Shown here one piece after another: positions 1 to 9,843 of a DNA stretch of 64,000 nt (the stretch's first letter is position 1; each line of letters begins with the position of its first letter). The DNA is from Mycetocola zhadangensis (GTDB taxonomy: Bacteria; Actinomycetota; Actinomycetes; Actinomycetales; Microbacteriaceae). The stretch is from the NCBI RefSeq assembly GCF_003668565.1, contig NZ_RCWJ01000005.1, positions 1 through 64,000 of the forward strand, given 5' to 3'. The position numbers were made by a program, and so were the translations under genes. The notes under the pieces were generated by a model. It had not been told where the DNA came from. It was given only the letters and a program-made list of their open reading frames with translations, and did not search any database.

Positions 1-40
1 CAGTCGAGCGCAATGACTCAGTTGTGGTCCGTTATCAGAT

Positions 41-54
41 TGTGAGCGATCACA
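41..54. promoter_or_regulatory. Operator-like palindrome TGTGA-N4-TCACA
   Basis: The site reads TGTGAGCGATCACA, with perfect 5-bp arms around a 4-base centre. It has the same shape as the arabinose-operon operator at 14053-14066. It lies downstream of the last gene of the sugar cluster, so if used it would most likely serve a gene left of the window. LacI and CRP family sites both look like this; the assignment is inference. Confidence 0.35.
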
Positions 55-78
55 GTTTGCCCGGGTTCGCTGGCGCAG

Positions 79-114
79 CGAAAGGCCGGTGGACTCTGGC
101 CCACCGACCTTTCG
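79..114 (-). terminator. Stem-loop after the CUT2 binding-protein gene
   Basis: A 14-bp stem with one mismatch (arms 79-92 and 101-114) lies 19 bases past the stop of the binding-protein gene. No clear T-run follows on the minus strand, so it is a weak intrinsic terminator or an mRNA 3' end stabiliser. Confidence 0.5.
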
Positions 115-132
115 AGTGCTGCGTCGGCCGCT

Positions 133-1233
133 TTACTGCCGGGTCAACGGCTCGAGTGTCGGGTCGTTCGCATAGGCTTCAGCCGCGTTCTCCTTGGTCA
201 CAATCTGCGGTGGCAGGAGGTAGGCAGGAACGACGATGACACCGTTATCGTATGACTCGTCGTCATTCGTCTCGATCTCTTCGCCCTTCTGCGCTTGCTG
301 GACCATGGTGATCGCCTGGGCAACCAGCGCACGGGTGTCCTTATTGATTGTCGAGTACTGCTCGCCAGCCATGATCGACTTGACCGATTCAACCTCTGAG
401 TCCTGACCTGTCACAATCGGGATCGGCTTACCCGCGGCCTTCACGCTGGTGATGATTGCGCGGGCGAGGGTGTCGTTGGGAGAGAGCACCCCATCGAGTT
501 CCGCTGTGCTGTAGTTGGCGGCCAGGAGGGTGTCCATCCTGTCCTGCGCATTCTTGGCCAGCCATCCGGCTGTCGACGTTTGTTTGATGTCGGTTTGCCC
601 TGACACCACGTTGAGCGTCCCGTCATCGATCTTCGGCTGCAGCACCTTCATGGCACCACCAAAGAACACAGCTGAGTTGGCGTCGTCAGACGAACCGGAG
701 AACAACTCGATGTTGTACGGGCCTTCCGGTTTCTTGGCAGCCATTCCGTCGAGAAGTGCCTGCCCCTGAAGTTCGCCGACTTTTTCGTTGTCGTACGCGA
801 CGTAGTAGTCAACATCTTCCGTGTTGAGGATCAACCGGTCATATGCGATCACGATGGCCCCAGCGTCGCGAGCCGCCTTCACCTGGCTCGACAGCTGGCC
901 GCCGTCCTTCGCCCCGATGATGATGACCTTTGCGCCCTTGGTGACCATGGACGAGATCTGGTTCTGCTGGTCCGGCACGGTGTTTGTCGCTGCGGCGTAC
1001 TGGACGTCGCCATCAAAGCCGGCCTCGGCGAGCCCGTCCTCGAACAGTTGGCCTGCCAACACCCAGTTCTCCGAGGTCTTGTCCGGAAGGGCGACACCGA
1101 TGACGGCATCTTCCGCGAACCCAGACGCCTCTTCGGTCGAGCCTGATCCGGACGATCCCCTGGTGGAACACCCCGTCACCGCCAGGGCCGCTGTGACGGC
1201 TATCGCCGACGCGGCAAGTGCAAATTTTCGCAT
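133..1233 (-). CDS. Sugar ABC transporter substrate-binding lipoprotein (CUT2, ChvE/XylF-like)
   Basis: This is the extracytoplasmic binding protein of a CUT2 pentose/hexose importer, anchored to the outer face of the membrane. The start MRKFALAAS was chosen over upstream in-frame codons because AAGGAAG precedes it and a lipoprotein signal peptide with lipobox VTGC follows. The mature part is a periplasmic-binding-protein-1 type fold: an early VALPDKTSENW segment, a middle AYDRLI segment and a late GQDSEVESVKSI segment, all typical of ChvE-like proteins. Length is 366 residues, normal for the family. It is the last gene of an ATPase-permease-binding protein operon, 66 bases after the permease. 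Proximity to araBDA suggests an aldopentose ligand such as L-arabinose or xylose, but the ligand cannot be read from the sequence. Confidence 0.88.
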   Translation of the reverse strand: MRKFALAASAIAVTAALAVTGCSTRGSSGSGSTEEASGFAEDAVIGVALPDKTSENWVLAGQLFEDGLAEAGFDGDVQYAAATNTVPDQQNQISSMVTKGAKVIIIGAKDGGQLSSQVKAARDAGAIVIAYDRLILNTEDVDYYVAYDNEKVGELQGQALLDGMAAKKPEGPYNIELFSGSSDDANSAVFFGGAMKVLQPKIDDGTLNVVSGQTDIKQTSTAGWLAKNAQDRMDTLLAANYSTAELDGVLSPNDTLARAIITSVKAAGKPIPIVTGQDSEVESVKSIMAGEQYSTINKDTRALVAQAITMVQQAQKGEEIETNDDESYDNGVIVVPAYLLPPQIVTKENAAEAYANDPTLEPLTRQ

Positions 1234-1299
1234 GGGTTTCACTTCCTTGTGCTTGGTGGATATGCCGGGTGCCGTGTGCACTCGGAACTATCCCGTTTT

Positions 1300-2655
1300 T
1301 CAGTTCGGGGTAGTGGACTGTGAGCGCGAGGTCTCTTCCGCGCTGCCTGTCGGTGCGACTGACGGGCGTTCGATCGGTACTGCGTTCTGGTCACCGGGAG
1401 AGGGGTTCTTGCGGTTGCGCCTCAGAAGTCCGCGAAGCGTCGGCCTGCCCTGCCGCTTGCTGTAGACATCGATGCCAACGGCGAGAAGCAAAACGAGGCC
1501 CTTGATGATCTGCACCCTGTCGACTCCGACGCCGAGCAGCTGCAGGCCGTTGTTCAGCACGGCGATCACGAGGCCTCCGACGATCGACCCGACGATGGTT
1601 CCAATTCCACCCGAAACCGCAGCGCCACCGATGAAGACAGCGGCAATCGCATCCAGTTCCCAACCGACACCGTCTCCAGGACCGGATGCCACGGACCTCG
1701 CGACCGCGATCATTCCGGCCAGTGAAGCGAGGACCGACATGTTCATCATGACGAAGAAGTTGATCCGCTTGGTCTTCACACCGGAAAGTTCGGCCGCGTG
1801 CCAGTTGCCGCCGACCGCGTAGATGTGCCTGCCGAAGGTGGTGTTGCGCGTGACGAACGAGTACACCAGTACGAGCACCCCGAGGATGATGCCTGAGACG
1901 GGGAAGCTTGTGCCGATGCGACCTCCGGCGAACAGCAGCGTGGCGTAGACGACGATGCCGAGAAGGATGACGATCTTGACGATGCTTACCCAGAGTGGAG
2001 CTTTTTCGGACCCCATCCGGGTCTGGGTGCGCCGAACGCGAATCTCCTGAATCACAATGACAACGGCGACGGCCAGCCCCAACAGCAGGGTCGGGTTGCT
2101 GTAACCGATGTCCGGGCCGAAATCCGGAAGGAAGCCTCCGCCGATGATGGTGAAGGCGTCGGGAACGGGAACCGTCGCCGAGTTGCCGATGAACTGGTTT
2201 CCGCCGCGGAAGATGAGCATTCCGGCGAGGGTCACGATGAAGGCGGGAACTCCGACGTATGCGACCCACCAGCCCTGCCAGGCACCGATCAGCGCCCCGA
2301 TGACCAGCCCGAGAAGAATGGCGAGCGGCCAGGGCAAATTCCAGCTATTCATCGACGTCGCCACGATGATGCCGGTGAACGCTGCAACCGATCCGACGGA
2401 CAGGTCGATGTGTCCGGCGATGATCACCATGACCATGCCGATGGCGAGGATCAGGACGTATGCGTTTTGGTTGACCAGGTTGATCAGGTTGGTGGGGTCG
2501 AGGGTCAAACCCCCGGTCGCGATCTGAAAAATGACGACGATGACGACGAGCGCACCGAGGATGCCGACCTGCCGGCCGCTCGACTGTCCGCCGCCAAACA
2601 TTTTGCCGAGTTCCCGAAGGCCACCCGACCGCTTCTGCTGGGTTGTCGTGCTCAT
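1300..2655 (-). CDS. Sugar ABC transporter permease (CUT2, MmsB/GguB-like)
   Basis: This is a polytopic inner-membrane permease, 451 residues, of the CUT2 (ribose/xylose/ChvE) class. About ten hydrophobic segments are visible, including the early [15 protein letters not shown]-like stretch followed by [16 protein letters not shown], the hallmark of BPD_transp_2 permeases, and a late [17 protein letters not shown] loop. An N-terminal cytoplasmic region of about 30 residues and a hydrophilic, Pro/Ser-rich C-terminal tail of about 45 residues frame the membrane part. Its start overlaps the upstream ATPase stop by 4 bases, so the two are translationally coupled. It should form the pore with the neighbouring ATPase. 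Confidence 0.88.
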   Translation of the reverse strand: MSTTTQQKRSGGLRELGKMFGGGQSSGRQVGILGALVVIVVIFQIATGGLTLDPTNLINLVNQNAYVLILAIGMVMVIIAGHIDLSVGSVAAFTGIIVATSMNSWNLPWPLAILLGLVIGALIGAWQGWWVAYVGVPAFIVTLAGMLIFRGGNQFIGNSATVPVPDAFTIIGGGFLPDFGPDIGYSNPTLLLGLAVAVVIVIQEIRVRRTQTRMGSEKAPLWVSIVKIVILLGIVVYATLLFAGGRIGTSFPVSGIILGVLVLVYSFVTRNTTFGRHIYAVGGNWHAAELSGVKTKRINFFVMMNMSVLASLAGMIAVARSVASGPGDGVGWELDAIAAVFIGGAAVSGGIGTIVGSIVGGLVIAVLNNGLQLLGVGVDRVQIIKGLVLLLAVGIDVYSKRQGRPTLRGLLRRNRKNPSPGDQNAVPIERPSVAPTGSAEETSRSQSTTPN

Positions 2656-4196
2656 CGACTCACTGCCCTCTTTGACGTCATGTTCTTCATCAGGGTTTCC
2701 GGGTCCGCCTCTGCACTCGGCAGGTCGGCGGTGATGGTGCCTTCGAAGATCGTGTAGATCCGATCCGAAACACCAAGGAGCTCAGGCAGTTCAGATGAAA
2801 TCATGATGATTCCTTTGCCCTGCGCCGCGAGATCACGAATGATGCCGTAGATCTCGGTTTTGGCACCGACGTCGATGCCTCTGGTCGGTTCGTCGAGGAT
2901 GAGCAGGTCAGGATCGGTGAACATCCACTTGGCTAAAACCACTTTCTGCTGGTTGCCGCCTGACAGCTTGTTCACGCCTTCGTCCACGGTCGGCGTCTTG
3001 ATCCGCAGGCTCGTGCGGAACCGCTCAGCAACCGTGTGTTCAGCGACCTTGTCGACGACGGAGCCCTTCGAGATTTTCGACAGTTTGGCCGAGACGATCG
3101 AGCGTTTGATGTCATCGAGCAGATTGAGCCCGAGCGATTTGCGGTCCTCGCTGACATAGGCGATCCCGTGATCGATGGCCTCGCTCACGTTTCGAAGCTG
3201 GATCTCCTTGCCGTCCTTGAACACGCGGCCGGAAAGGTAGGTTCCGTATGACCGGCCGAAGATACTCATCGCCAACTCGGTGCGTCCGGCTCCCATCAGC
3301 CCGGCGAAACCGACAACCTCACCGCGGCGAACCGTGAAACTCGAGTTCTTCACCACCAGACGCTCGGTCGTCAACGGATGCTGCACCGTCCAGTTGCGGA
3401 CCTCGAAGAACACCTCGCCGACCGTCGATTCGTGCTCGGGGAAGCGGTTCTCCAGCACCCGGCCAACCATGCCCTGAATGATCCGGTCTTCGTTGACGCC
3501 GTTCGCCACCACGTCGATCGTCTCGATGGTCTTGCCGTCACGGATGATCGTGATCGAATCAGCAACCGCTTCGATTTCGTTGAGTTTGTGCGAAATCATG
3601 ATCGAGCTGACGCCCTTGCCTTTGAGCCCGCGAATGAGGTCGAGCAGGTGCTGCGAATCGGCTTCGTTCAGCGCGGCAGTCGGCTCATCGAGAATGAGGA
3701 GCTTGACCGACTTGTTGAGCGCCTTGGCGATCTCAACGAGCTGCTGTTTGCCGACGCCGATGTTCTTGATCTGAGTGTCGGGGTCATCGGACAGGCCCAC
3801 CCTGGCGAGCAGCCCGATCGCTTCGGTCTTGGCAACTTGCCAGTCGATGATCCCGCCGCGACCCGGCTCGTTGCCGAGGAAGATGTTCTCGGTGATCGAC
3901 AGTTCGGGAATCAGCGCGAGTTCCTGATGGATGATCACGATGCCGGCGTGCTCACTCGAGCGAATGTCCTTGAACCTCATCTCCTGGCCCTGGTAGATGA
4001 TGTCGCCCGAGTAAGTTCCGTACGGATACACACCGGACAGCACCTTCATGAGCGTCGACTTCCCCGCACCGTTTTCACCGCAGATGGCGTGGATTTCGCC
4101 GGCCTTCACCTCGATCGAGACTTCGGAGAGCGCCTTCACTCCCGGAAATTCCTTGGTGATCGACCTCATTTCGAGGATCGTTGGATTCGCCGTCAC
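2652..4196 (-). CDS. Sugar ABC transporter ATP-binding protein (CUT2, duplicated NBDs)
   Basis: The protein energises CUT2 sugar import. It carries two nucleotide-binding domains. The first has Walker [10 protein letters not shown], a degenerate signature [14 protein letters not shown] and Walker [12 protein letters not shown]. The second has the usual divergent P-loop [11 protein letters not shown], then [14 protein letters not shown] and [13 protein letters not shown] chose a GTG start ([12 protein letters not shown]) because AAGGGAG precedes it and the paralogue at 11117-12646 begins at the same place; an open frame continues upstream to 4349 but without homologous sequence. It is the first gene of the downstream sugar operon. 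Confidence 0.88.
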   Translation of the reverse strand: MTANPTILEMRSITKEFPGVKALSEVSIEVKAGEIHAICGENGAGKSTLMKVLSGVYPYGTYSGDIIYQGQEMRFKDIRSSEHAGIVIIHQELALIPELSITENIFLGNEPGRGGIIDWQVAKTEAIGLLARVGLSDDPDTQIKNIGVGKQQLVEIAKALNKSVKLLILDEPTAALNEADSQHLLDLIRGLKGKGVSSIMISHKLNEIEAVADSITIIRDGKTIETIDVVANGVNEDRIIQGMVGRVLENRFPEHESTVGEVFFEVRNWTVQHPLTTERLVVKNSSFTVRRGEVVGFAGLMGAGRTELAMSIFGRSYGTYLSGRVFKDGKEIQLRNVSEAIDHGIAYVSEDRKSLGLNLLDDIKRSIVSAKLSKISKGSVVDKVAEHTVAERFRTSLRIKTPTVDEGVNKLSGGNQQKVVLAKWMFTDPDLLILDEPTRGIDVGAKTEIYGIIRDLAAQGKGIIMISSELPELLGVSDRIYTIFEGTITADLPSAEADPETLMKNMTSKRAVSR

Positions 4197-4351
4197 CGAA
4201 CACTCCCTTGTGTTGCCGACATTCGCCGGTCGTTCGGGGCCAGCGGTTGTGCTCGGATACCCCGCGTTCTCGCGGAATCTGAGACGCCACCGTATGACTC
4301 GACTCTGAGTAAACGACATCTGGCGAGCGCCGTCAACGCTTCGACACAATT

Positions 4352-4370
4352 TCGTGACCTTTGCTCACGA
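4352..4370. promoter_or_regulatory. Inverted repeat in the promoter region of the second CUT2 operon
   Basis: Arms TCGTGA (4352-4357) and TCACGA (4365-4370) are separated by seven bases. They lie in the 211-base gap between the araA terminator and the ATPase gene starting at 4196. The position fits an operator, but the arms are short and no copy was found elsewhere in the window. Confidence 0.25.
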
Positions 4371-4407
4371 CACACAAATTGCGTTCGGCACCTGAAAAGG
4401 GACGCTT

Positions 4408-4455
4408 AACGCGACAAGCGGATGCTGCCGGTCAGCAGCATCCGCTTGTCGCGTT
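4408..4455 (-). terminator. Perfect hairpin terminator after araA
   Basis: Two 21-bp arms (4408-4428 and 4435-4455) are exact reverse complements around a 6-base loop, 16 bases past the araA stop. Each arm contains the word CGGATGC or its complement. A short T-rich stretch follows some bases downstream on the minus strand. It separates the ara operon from the second CUT2 operon. Confidence 0.8.
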
Positions 4456-4470
4456 ATCGATTTATTGCGG

Positions 4471-5988
4471 TTAGAACCCCTGGGCCAGGCGGTAGTACGC
4501 GTTGTTCCAGCGCGCTTCGCGAGCGAAACCATCGAGGGTGGTGTCGTTGTCGATGACGAGGAGCTCGGTGCCCGCGATCTCCGCAAAGTCGCGGAACACG
4601 TCGATGCCGACCGCGTTTGTCATCACCGTGTGGTGCGCGGCCCCAGCGGTGAGCCAGGCGGCAGCCGAGGTGGCGAACGACGGCTGCGGCTTCCAGACCG
4701 CACGGCCGACCGGAAGGTTGGGCAGTGCTTCAGCTGGCTCGATCACATCGACGACGTTCGCGACCAGACGGAAGCGGTCGCGCATGTCACTCATGGCCAC
4801 GACGACGGCCGGGCCGGCGTCAGCGGTGAAGACCAGGCGAACCGGGTCTTCCTTGCCTCCGATGCCGAGCGGGTGGATCTCGAGCGTCGGCTTGGCCGAT
4901 GTCAGGCCTGGGCTGACCTCGAGCATGTGCGCTCCAAGGATTTGCTCCTCACCGGGAATGAGGTGGTAGGTGTAGTCCTCCATGAGCGAAGCACCACCGG
5001 GCAGGCCGGCACCCATAACCGATGCGGCTCGAACCAGGATGGCGGTCTTCCAGTCACCCTCAGCTCCGAAGCCGTACCCATCGGCCATCAGCCGTTGGAC
5101 GGCGAGCCCAGGCAGCTGCTTGAGTGCACCGAGGTCTTCGAACGAGGTGGTAAATGCGCCGAAGCCGCCCTCTTCGAGGAACGACCGCAGTCCGATTTCG
5201 ATCGCGGCGCCGTCGCGCAGGGACGAGTGGCGGTCGCCACCATTGCGAAGTTCGGGCGCTACGTCGTACAGCTCTTCGTACTCAGCCACGAGCGAATCGA
5301 TGTCGGTCTCGGAAGCTGCAGCGACAGCATCCGCCAGTTCATTCACTCCCCAGGTGTTGACCTGAACACCGAACCGCAGTTCAGCCTCAGTTTTGTCACC
5401 CTCGGTGACCGCGACGTACCGCATGTTGTCACCGAAGCGCGCGAGTTTGAGCTCGTGTGTAGCGGCCCAGCCGGCCGCCGCGCGCATCCAGGTGCCGACC
5501 TGCGCCGTGACGGCCGGGTTCGAGACGTGGCCGACGACGGTTTTGCGTGAGACGCCGAGGCGGGTCTGGATGTAACCGAACTCACGGTCGCCGTGGGCGG
5601 CCTGGTTGAGGTTCATGAAGTCCATGTCGATGCTCGACCAGGGCAGTTCAACGTTCGCCTGGGTGTGCAGGTGCAGCAGCGGCTTGCGCAGTGCGTCGAG
5701 GCCGGCAATCCACATTTTGGCCGGCGAGAACGTGTGCATCCAGGCGATGAGGCCAATGACACGGTCGTCGGCGTTGGCGTCGAGCGCCGCACGACGAATC
5801 GACTCGGAATCCTTGAGTACCGGCTTCCAGACGATCTTGACCGGAACATCGGATGCTGCGCCGAGCGCACGCGCGATTTCCTGCGACTGGTCGGCGACCT
5901 GCTTCAGCGTCTGGTCACCGTAGAGGTTCTGGCTTCCGGTGAGGAACCAGACTTCGTACGAGTCGAGCGATGTTGAGAGTTTAGGCAT
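4471..5988 (-). CDS. araA: L-arabinose isomerase
   Basis: This cytoplasmic enzyme converts L-arabinose to L-ribulose, the first step of arabinose use. The protein is 505 residues, normal for the family. The diagnostic N-terminus [13 protein letters not shown] is present, followed by HTFSPAKMW(I) and the mid-protein [17 protein letters not shown] with metal-site residues. The start [14 protein letters not shown] was chosen because AAGGAG lies just upstream and the family begins here; the open frame runs further to 6198 without homology. Its start overlaps the araD stop by 8 bases, so translation is probably coupled. It is the last gene of the araB-araD-araA order and is followed by a strong hairpin. 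Confidence 0.96.
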   Translation of the reverse strand: MPKLSTSLDSYEVWFLTGSQNLYGDQTLKQVADQSQEIARALGAASDVPVKIVWKPVLKDSESIRRAALDANADDRVIGLIAWMHTFSPAKMWIAGLDALRKPLLHLHTQANVELPWSSIDMDFMNLNQAAHGDREFGYIQTRLGVSRKTVVGHVSNPAVTAQVGTWMRAAAGWAATHELKLARFGDNMRYVAVTEGDKTEAELRFGVQVNTWGVNELADAVAAASETDIDSLVAEYEELYDVAPELRNGGDRHSSLRDGAAIEIGLRSFLEEGGFGAFTTSFEDLGALKQLPGLAVQRLMADGYGFGAEGDWKTAILVRAASVMGAGLPGGASLMEDYTYHLIPGEEQILGAHMLEVSPGLTSAKPTLEIHPLGIGGKEDPVRLVFTADAGPAVVVAMSDMRDRFRLVANVVDVIEPAEALPNLPVGRAVWKPQPSFATSAAAWLTAGAAHHTVMTNAVGIDVFRDFAEIAGTELLVIDNDTTLDGFAREARWNNAYYRLAQGF

Positions 5989-6715
5989 GAGGGTCTCCTT
6001 GAGAGTCGGCGAGGGCGCCCTGCGGCGCCTGTCCGTAGACGTTCTGGTAGCGGTCGAACAGGGAATCGATGGCGGGCTGCGGAATCGGAACAGGAGCGCC
6101 GAGTTGACGGGAAATGTGCACGGTGCGTGCAACATCCTCAACCATGACGGCGGCCTTGACGGCGTCTTTCGCGTCCTTTCCGATGGTGAACGGTCCATGG
6201 TTGGCCATCAGGACGGCTCGGCTGCGGTGACCGCGAAGTGTCTCGACGATGCCGCGACCGATCGAGTCGTCTCCGATGATGGCGAACGGTCCGACCGGGA
6301 TCTCGTCCCCGAACTCGTCTGCCATGGCCGTGATCACACATGGGATGGGCTCGTTGCGGGCTGCCCACGCCACCGCGTAGGTGGAGTGGGTGTGCACCAC
6401 GCCGCCAACCTCCGGCATATTCCGGTAGACGTATGCGTGCGCCGCTGTATCGCTCGACGGGGATCGATCGGAACCCGGGGTGCCGGGAATGACGTTCCCG
6501 TCAAGGTCGCACAGAATCATGTTCTCGGGAGCGAGGTCGTCGTAGCTCACGCCGGAGGGTTTGATCACGAAGAGATCCGCTCCTGGGACGCGGCCGGAGA
6601 CGTTGCCCCCCGTCCAGACGACGAGGCCATAACGCACGAGTTCACCGTGCAGTCGAGCGACATCAGAGCGGACCCGCGCGATGGCGACTTCGGTTTCGGG
6701 AGCAAAGGTACTCAC
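5981..6715 (-). CDS. araD: L-ribulose-5-phosphate 4-epimerase
   Basis: This class II aldolase/epimerase converts L-ribulose 5-phosphate to D-xylulose 5-phosphate, feeding the pentose phosphate pathway. The 244-residue protein has the N-terminal [15 protein letters not shown] phosphate-binding region, the zinc-site pair in [13 protein letters not shown] and a third histidine in [10 protein letters not shown], in the expected order. It overlaps araB by 4 bases and araA by 8 bases, so the three genes are one tightly coupled operon. Confidence 0.95.
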   Translation of the reverse strand: MSTFAPETEVAIARVRSDVARLHGELVRYGLVVWTGGNVSGRVPGADLFVIKPSGVSYDDLAPENMILCDLDGNVIPGTPGSDRSPSSDTAAHAYVYRNMPEVGGVVHTHSTYAVAWAARNEPIPCVITAMADEFGDEIPVGPFAIIGDDSIGRGIVETLRGHRSRAVLMANHGPFTIGKDAKDAVKAAVMVEDVARTVHISRQLGAPVPIPQPAIDSLFDRYQNVYGQAPQGALADSQGDPHA

Positions 6716-8385
6716 GCGAGGGCCTCTCTCTTCAACTGGCGCAACCGGTGCATCACGTCGTTGCCACCTCGACCGAAGTAGTCATGCAGTTCGCGGTATT
6801 CGGCGAACAGCCTGTCGTATGCCTCAGCGGCTTTCTCGTCAGGGGTGAACACATTTTTGTGAAGTTTGCCCATGACCTCCCCTGCCGCCCGAACGTCCGC
6901 GTATGCACCGGCGGCAACGGCCGCGTGGATGGCGGAGCCGAGTGCGGGCCCCTGGTCGCTTGCGATGGTGGAGATCGGCATTCGCAGAATGTTGGAGTAG
7001 GTCTGCATCAGGAACGGGTTCTTCTGCAGGCCACCGGCAACGATGAACTCGGTGACGGGAACGCCCGAGGCGTTGAACGTCTCGACGATGACACGGGTTC
7101 CGAAGGCTGTGGCCTCAAAGAGCGCCCGGTAGACCTCTTCGGTTCGGGTGGTGAGGGTTGTGCCGACGACAACACCTGACAGTTCGTGGTCGACGAGCAC
7201 CGAGCGGTTACCGGAGTGCCAGTCGAGCGCGACGAGGCCGTGCCCGCCGACCGGCTGATCCTGGATCAGGCTCGTCAGGTACTGGTGAATGCTGAGGTCG
7301 GCCTCTTCGGCGGCCTCGTAATACCCCGAAGGCACCTGATTCTGAACGTACCAGGCGAAAATATCGCCAACCCCGGACTGTCCTGCTTCGTACCCATACA
7401 GCCCGGCGACGATTCCGCCGTCGACGACGCCGCACATTCCTGGCACCTCAACGAGTTGGTCGCTGTTCATCACGTGGCAGGTGGAGGTGCCCATGATGGC
7501 CACCATCTGGCCCGGCTGCACGGCGCGGGCGGCCGGAGCTGCCACGTGTGCGTCGACGTTGCCAACGGCGACGGCGATGCCCTCGCGAAGCCCTGTCCAT
7601 TCGGCGGCCTGGGCTGAGAGTCGGCCTGCCGCGTCTCCGAGCTGGCCAATCCGGTGCTCAACCTTGGTCTCGACAAAGTCGGCGAAGTCGGGGTTGAGCA
7701 GAGCGAGGTAGTCCCGACTCGGGTACTGGCCGTCCTGGTAGATGCCCTTGTATCCGGCCGTGCACGCGTTGCGCACGTACTCTCCGGTGAGCTGCCACAC
7801 GATCCAGTCGGCGGCTTCGACCCAGTGATCCATCTTCTGGTACAGCTCGGGGTCCTCTTCGAGCAGCTGCAGTCCCTTGGCGAATTCCCATTCGCTCGAG
7901 ATCAGCCCACCGTAGCGGGGCAGCCAGCTTTCTCCCCGGGATGCCGCCAGCTCGGTGATGCGGTCCGCCTGCGCCTGTGCGGCGTGGTGCTTCCACAGCT
8001 TCACATAGGCGTGCGGACGGTCCGCGTATTCGGGCAGCTCATTGAGCGGCGTGCCGTCAGCGAGAGTGGGAACCATTGTGCAAGCGGTGAAGTCGGTGCC
8101 GATGCCAATCACGGCTGCGGGGTCGATGCCGGCGATCTTCACGGCCTCGGGCACGGCGGACTTGAGCACATCGACGTAGTCCTGCGGAACCTGAAGAGCC
8201 CAGTCCGGCGGCAGGCGCTTACCCGTTGCGGCCAGTGTGGTGTCCATGACCGCGTGCGGGTACTCGAGGACAGCGCTGCCGAGCTCGGCACCGTCGGAAA
8301 CGCGCACCACAACAGCCCGACCGGAGAGGGTGCCGTAGTCAACTCCGATGACGTAGCTCTCCTGTGTTTCTGATTTCTCGGTCAC
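6712..8385 (-). CDS. araB: Ribulokinase
   Basis: This FGGY-family sugar kinase phosphorylates L-ribulose with ATP. The 557-residue protein begins with VIGVDYGTLSGRAVVV, the family's phosphate-binding motif, and contains IGIGTDFTACTM, VGNVDAHVAAPA and the C-terminal ATP-site segment EFIVAGGLQKNPFLMQ. These features and the length match the ribulokinase branch rather than glycerol or xylulose kinases. It lies 64 bases after the degenerate ABC gene and overlaps araD by the ATGA stop/start. Confidence 0.95.
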   Translation of the reverse strand: MTEKSETQESYVIGVDYGTLSGRAVVVRVSDGAELGSAVLEYPHAVMDTTLAATGKRLPPDWALQVPQDYVDVLKSAVPEAVKIAGIDPAAVIGIGTDFTACTMVPTLADGTPLNELPEYADRPHAYVKLWKHHAAQAQADRITELAASRGESWLPRYGGLISSEWEFAKGLQLLEEDPELYQKMDHWVEAADWIVWQLTGEYVRNACTAGYKGIYQDGQYPSRDYLALLNPDFADFVETKVEHRIGQLGDAAGRLSAQAAEWTGLREGIAVAVGNVDAHVAAPAARAVQPGQMVAIMGTSTCHVMNSDQLVEVPGMCGVVDGGIVAGLYGYEAGQSGVGDIFAWYVQNQVPSGYYEAAEEADLSIHQYLTSLIQDQPVGGHGLVALDWHSGNRSVLVDHELSGVVVGTTLTTRTEEVYRALFEATAFGTRVIVETFNASGVPVTEFIVAGGLQKNPFLMQTYSNILRMPISTIASDQGPALGSAIHAAVAAGAYADVRAAGEVMGKLHKNVFTPDEKAAEAYDRLFAEYRELHDYFGRGGNDVMHRLRQLKREALA

Positions 8386-8449
8386 AGTGCCGACTCCTTT
8401 GTTCTGCGTGTACCCCGGGAAGGGCTCGACTGTACTGTCATGGTTGTTC

Positions 8450-9775
8450 TCAATTCTCAGATTGTGGATAAGTGCGGAGGCGGTACGCTGCGAGGCCTAA
8501 AGCAGACACATTCCCCCCGCGAAGTTCAGTCGAAATGCGGGTGCCGGCCTGCAGCAGGATCCGGTCGCTCAGGTCGATCAGCTGCATGGCATCCGCCGCC
8601 TCGAGGAGAACGGCGATTCCGACGTCTGCCAGGCCCTCGATCAGGGTTCGCCGTTCAGTCACCTCGGTCGGCGACAGCCCGGAGAACGGTTCGGTGAGGA
8701 TAGCGACGCGCGGCGGCTGCGCGGCCCAACCGGCGAGAACCTCGTTCATATCTGACGTTGAAGGCCGGGACGGCGCTCCGGGGATCACCTCGAGGAGCAT
8801 TGACGGCGCCCGACGCGGAACGTATTCACGACGCCTGTCGATGATTCCCAGTCGTGCGAGCCGGGCGAGGGACGTTCCTGAAACACTCGTCGGAACTCCG
8901 CCGATGATGCCGACGTCATACGTGGGCGGATGCTCGGAAATGAAGAGCACTCGAGCGGCGATCGCGCGCTCAACCGTGGACAGGTCCACCGGGTTGCCGT
9001 CCACAAACATCGTTCCCGTCACCGCCCCACCGGTGGAGGCACCGAAGATCCCGAGGGCCAGGTCCTGCGCTCCCCCGAGCCCGATGATCTCTCCGGCCCG
9101 AACGGTCAGGGATGCGTTCTCAACCCTGACCCGTTCGCGATGAACGGGATCGCACACCGTCACGTTCTGCAGTTCGAGGACGATCGGCCCGAGCACGCGG
9201 ACCGGCCGCTCGGCGGACGCGGCATTCCCGACGAGGGATTTTGCGAGCTGCGCTGCGCCGTCTGGTTCAGCCCAGTCGACCAGATCCCCATTTCGAACCA
9301 CGGCGACGAGGTCGAACGCCCTCACCCCGAAGTGCAGGTCGGGTAGAGAATCGACGGCCACGAAAACCCTGGTCGTTCTCGCCGCGTGAGCGAGAACCTC
9401 GAGCCACCGACGGTGTTCATCCACAGTGAACCGTGACTGACGATCATCGATCAGAACGTGCTCGGGCGAACGCGCGAGCGCTCGAGCCAGTTCAACCGCG
9501 CGGCGCTCAACAGGGTCCAGGTCAATTGCCGCGCTGCTCGGAGCCAGGGACAACCCAACCCTCGCGAGCAGTTCGGCCGCCCGACGGTCGAGCGTTGCCT
9601 TCCGGAGAAAAAATCCGCCGGACGACTCCGTGCCGAGGAGGACATTGTCTCCGACGCTCTGGAACGGGAGGATCAGCGATTCGACGCCGACAGCAGGAGC
9701 ACCTGCCCTCTCGGGCAGCCCGCCGAGCACGGCGATCAACCGTGCGCCGTCCGGCATGTCCCCGCCCAGTGGCAT
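8450..9775 (-). CDS. Degenerate CUT2 ABC-ATPase-like protein lacking Walker A and signature motifs
   Basis: The open frame is uninterrupted (441 residues) and lines up with the double-NBD ATPase at 11117-12646, but almost every catalytic motif is gone. It starts near the Q-loop region of NBD1, so the first ~90 residues including the P-loop are missing. The first Walker B is HVLIDDRQS instead of LLILDEPTA. In the second half the P-loop position reads IGLGGAQDLA, the LSGGNQQ signature is replaced by STSDMNEV, and Walker B is RVAILTEPFSG. The ATG at 9775 follows a GGGAGAGAG purine run; 9757 is an alternative start. It sits between the permease and araB in the same operon. It may be a pseudoenzyme with a sensory or structural role, or a gene still decaying without frameshift. 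Confidence 0.75.
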   Translation of the reverse strand: MPLGGDMPDGARLIAVLGGLPERAGAPAVGVESLILPFQSVGDNVLLGTESSGGFFLRKATLDRRAAELLARVGLSLAPSSAAIDLDPVERRAVELARALARSPEHVLIDDRQSRFTVDEHRRWLEVLAHAARTTRVFVAVDSLPDLHFGVRAFDLVAVVRNGDLVDWAEPDGAAQLAKSLVGNAASAERPVRVLGPIVLELQNVTVCDPVHRERVRVENASLTVRAGEIIGLGGAQDLALGIFGASTGGAVTGTMFVDGNPVDLSTVERAIAARVLFISEHPPTYDVGIIGGVPTSVSGTSLARLARLGIIDRRREYVPRRAPSMLLEVIPGAPSRPSTSDMNEVLAGWAAQPPRVAILTEPFSGLSPTEVTERRTLIEGLADVGIAVLLEAADAMQLIDLSDRILLQAGTRISTELRGGNVSALGLAAYRLRTYPQSEN

Positions 9776-9843
9776 CCGCTTCTCTCTCCCAAGGACAAGG
9801 TCCCGGCCGCCAACGCTTCACGCGGGCGACCGGAACCCACCGC

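Noticed and set aside
8450-9775. Frameshifted ordinary ABC ATPase due to sequencing error
   Set aside because: The missing motifs are absent in all frames of the interval, and the homologous segments remain in a single frame throughout.
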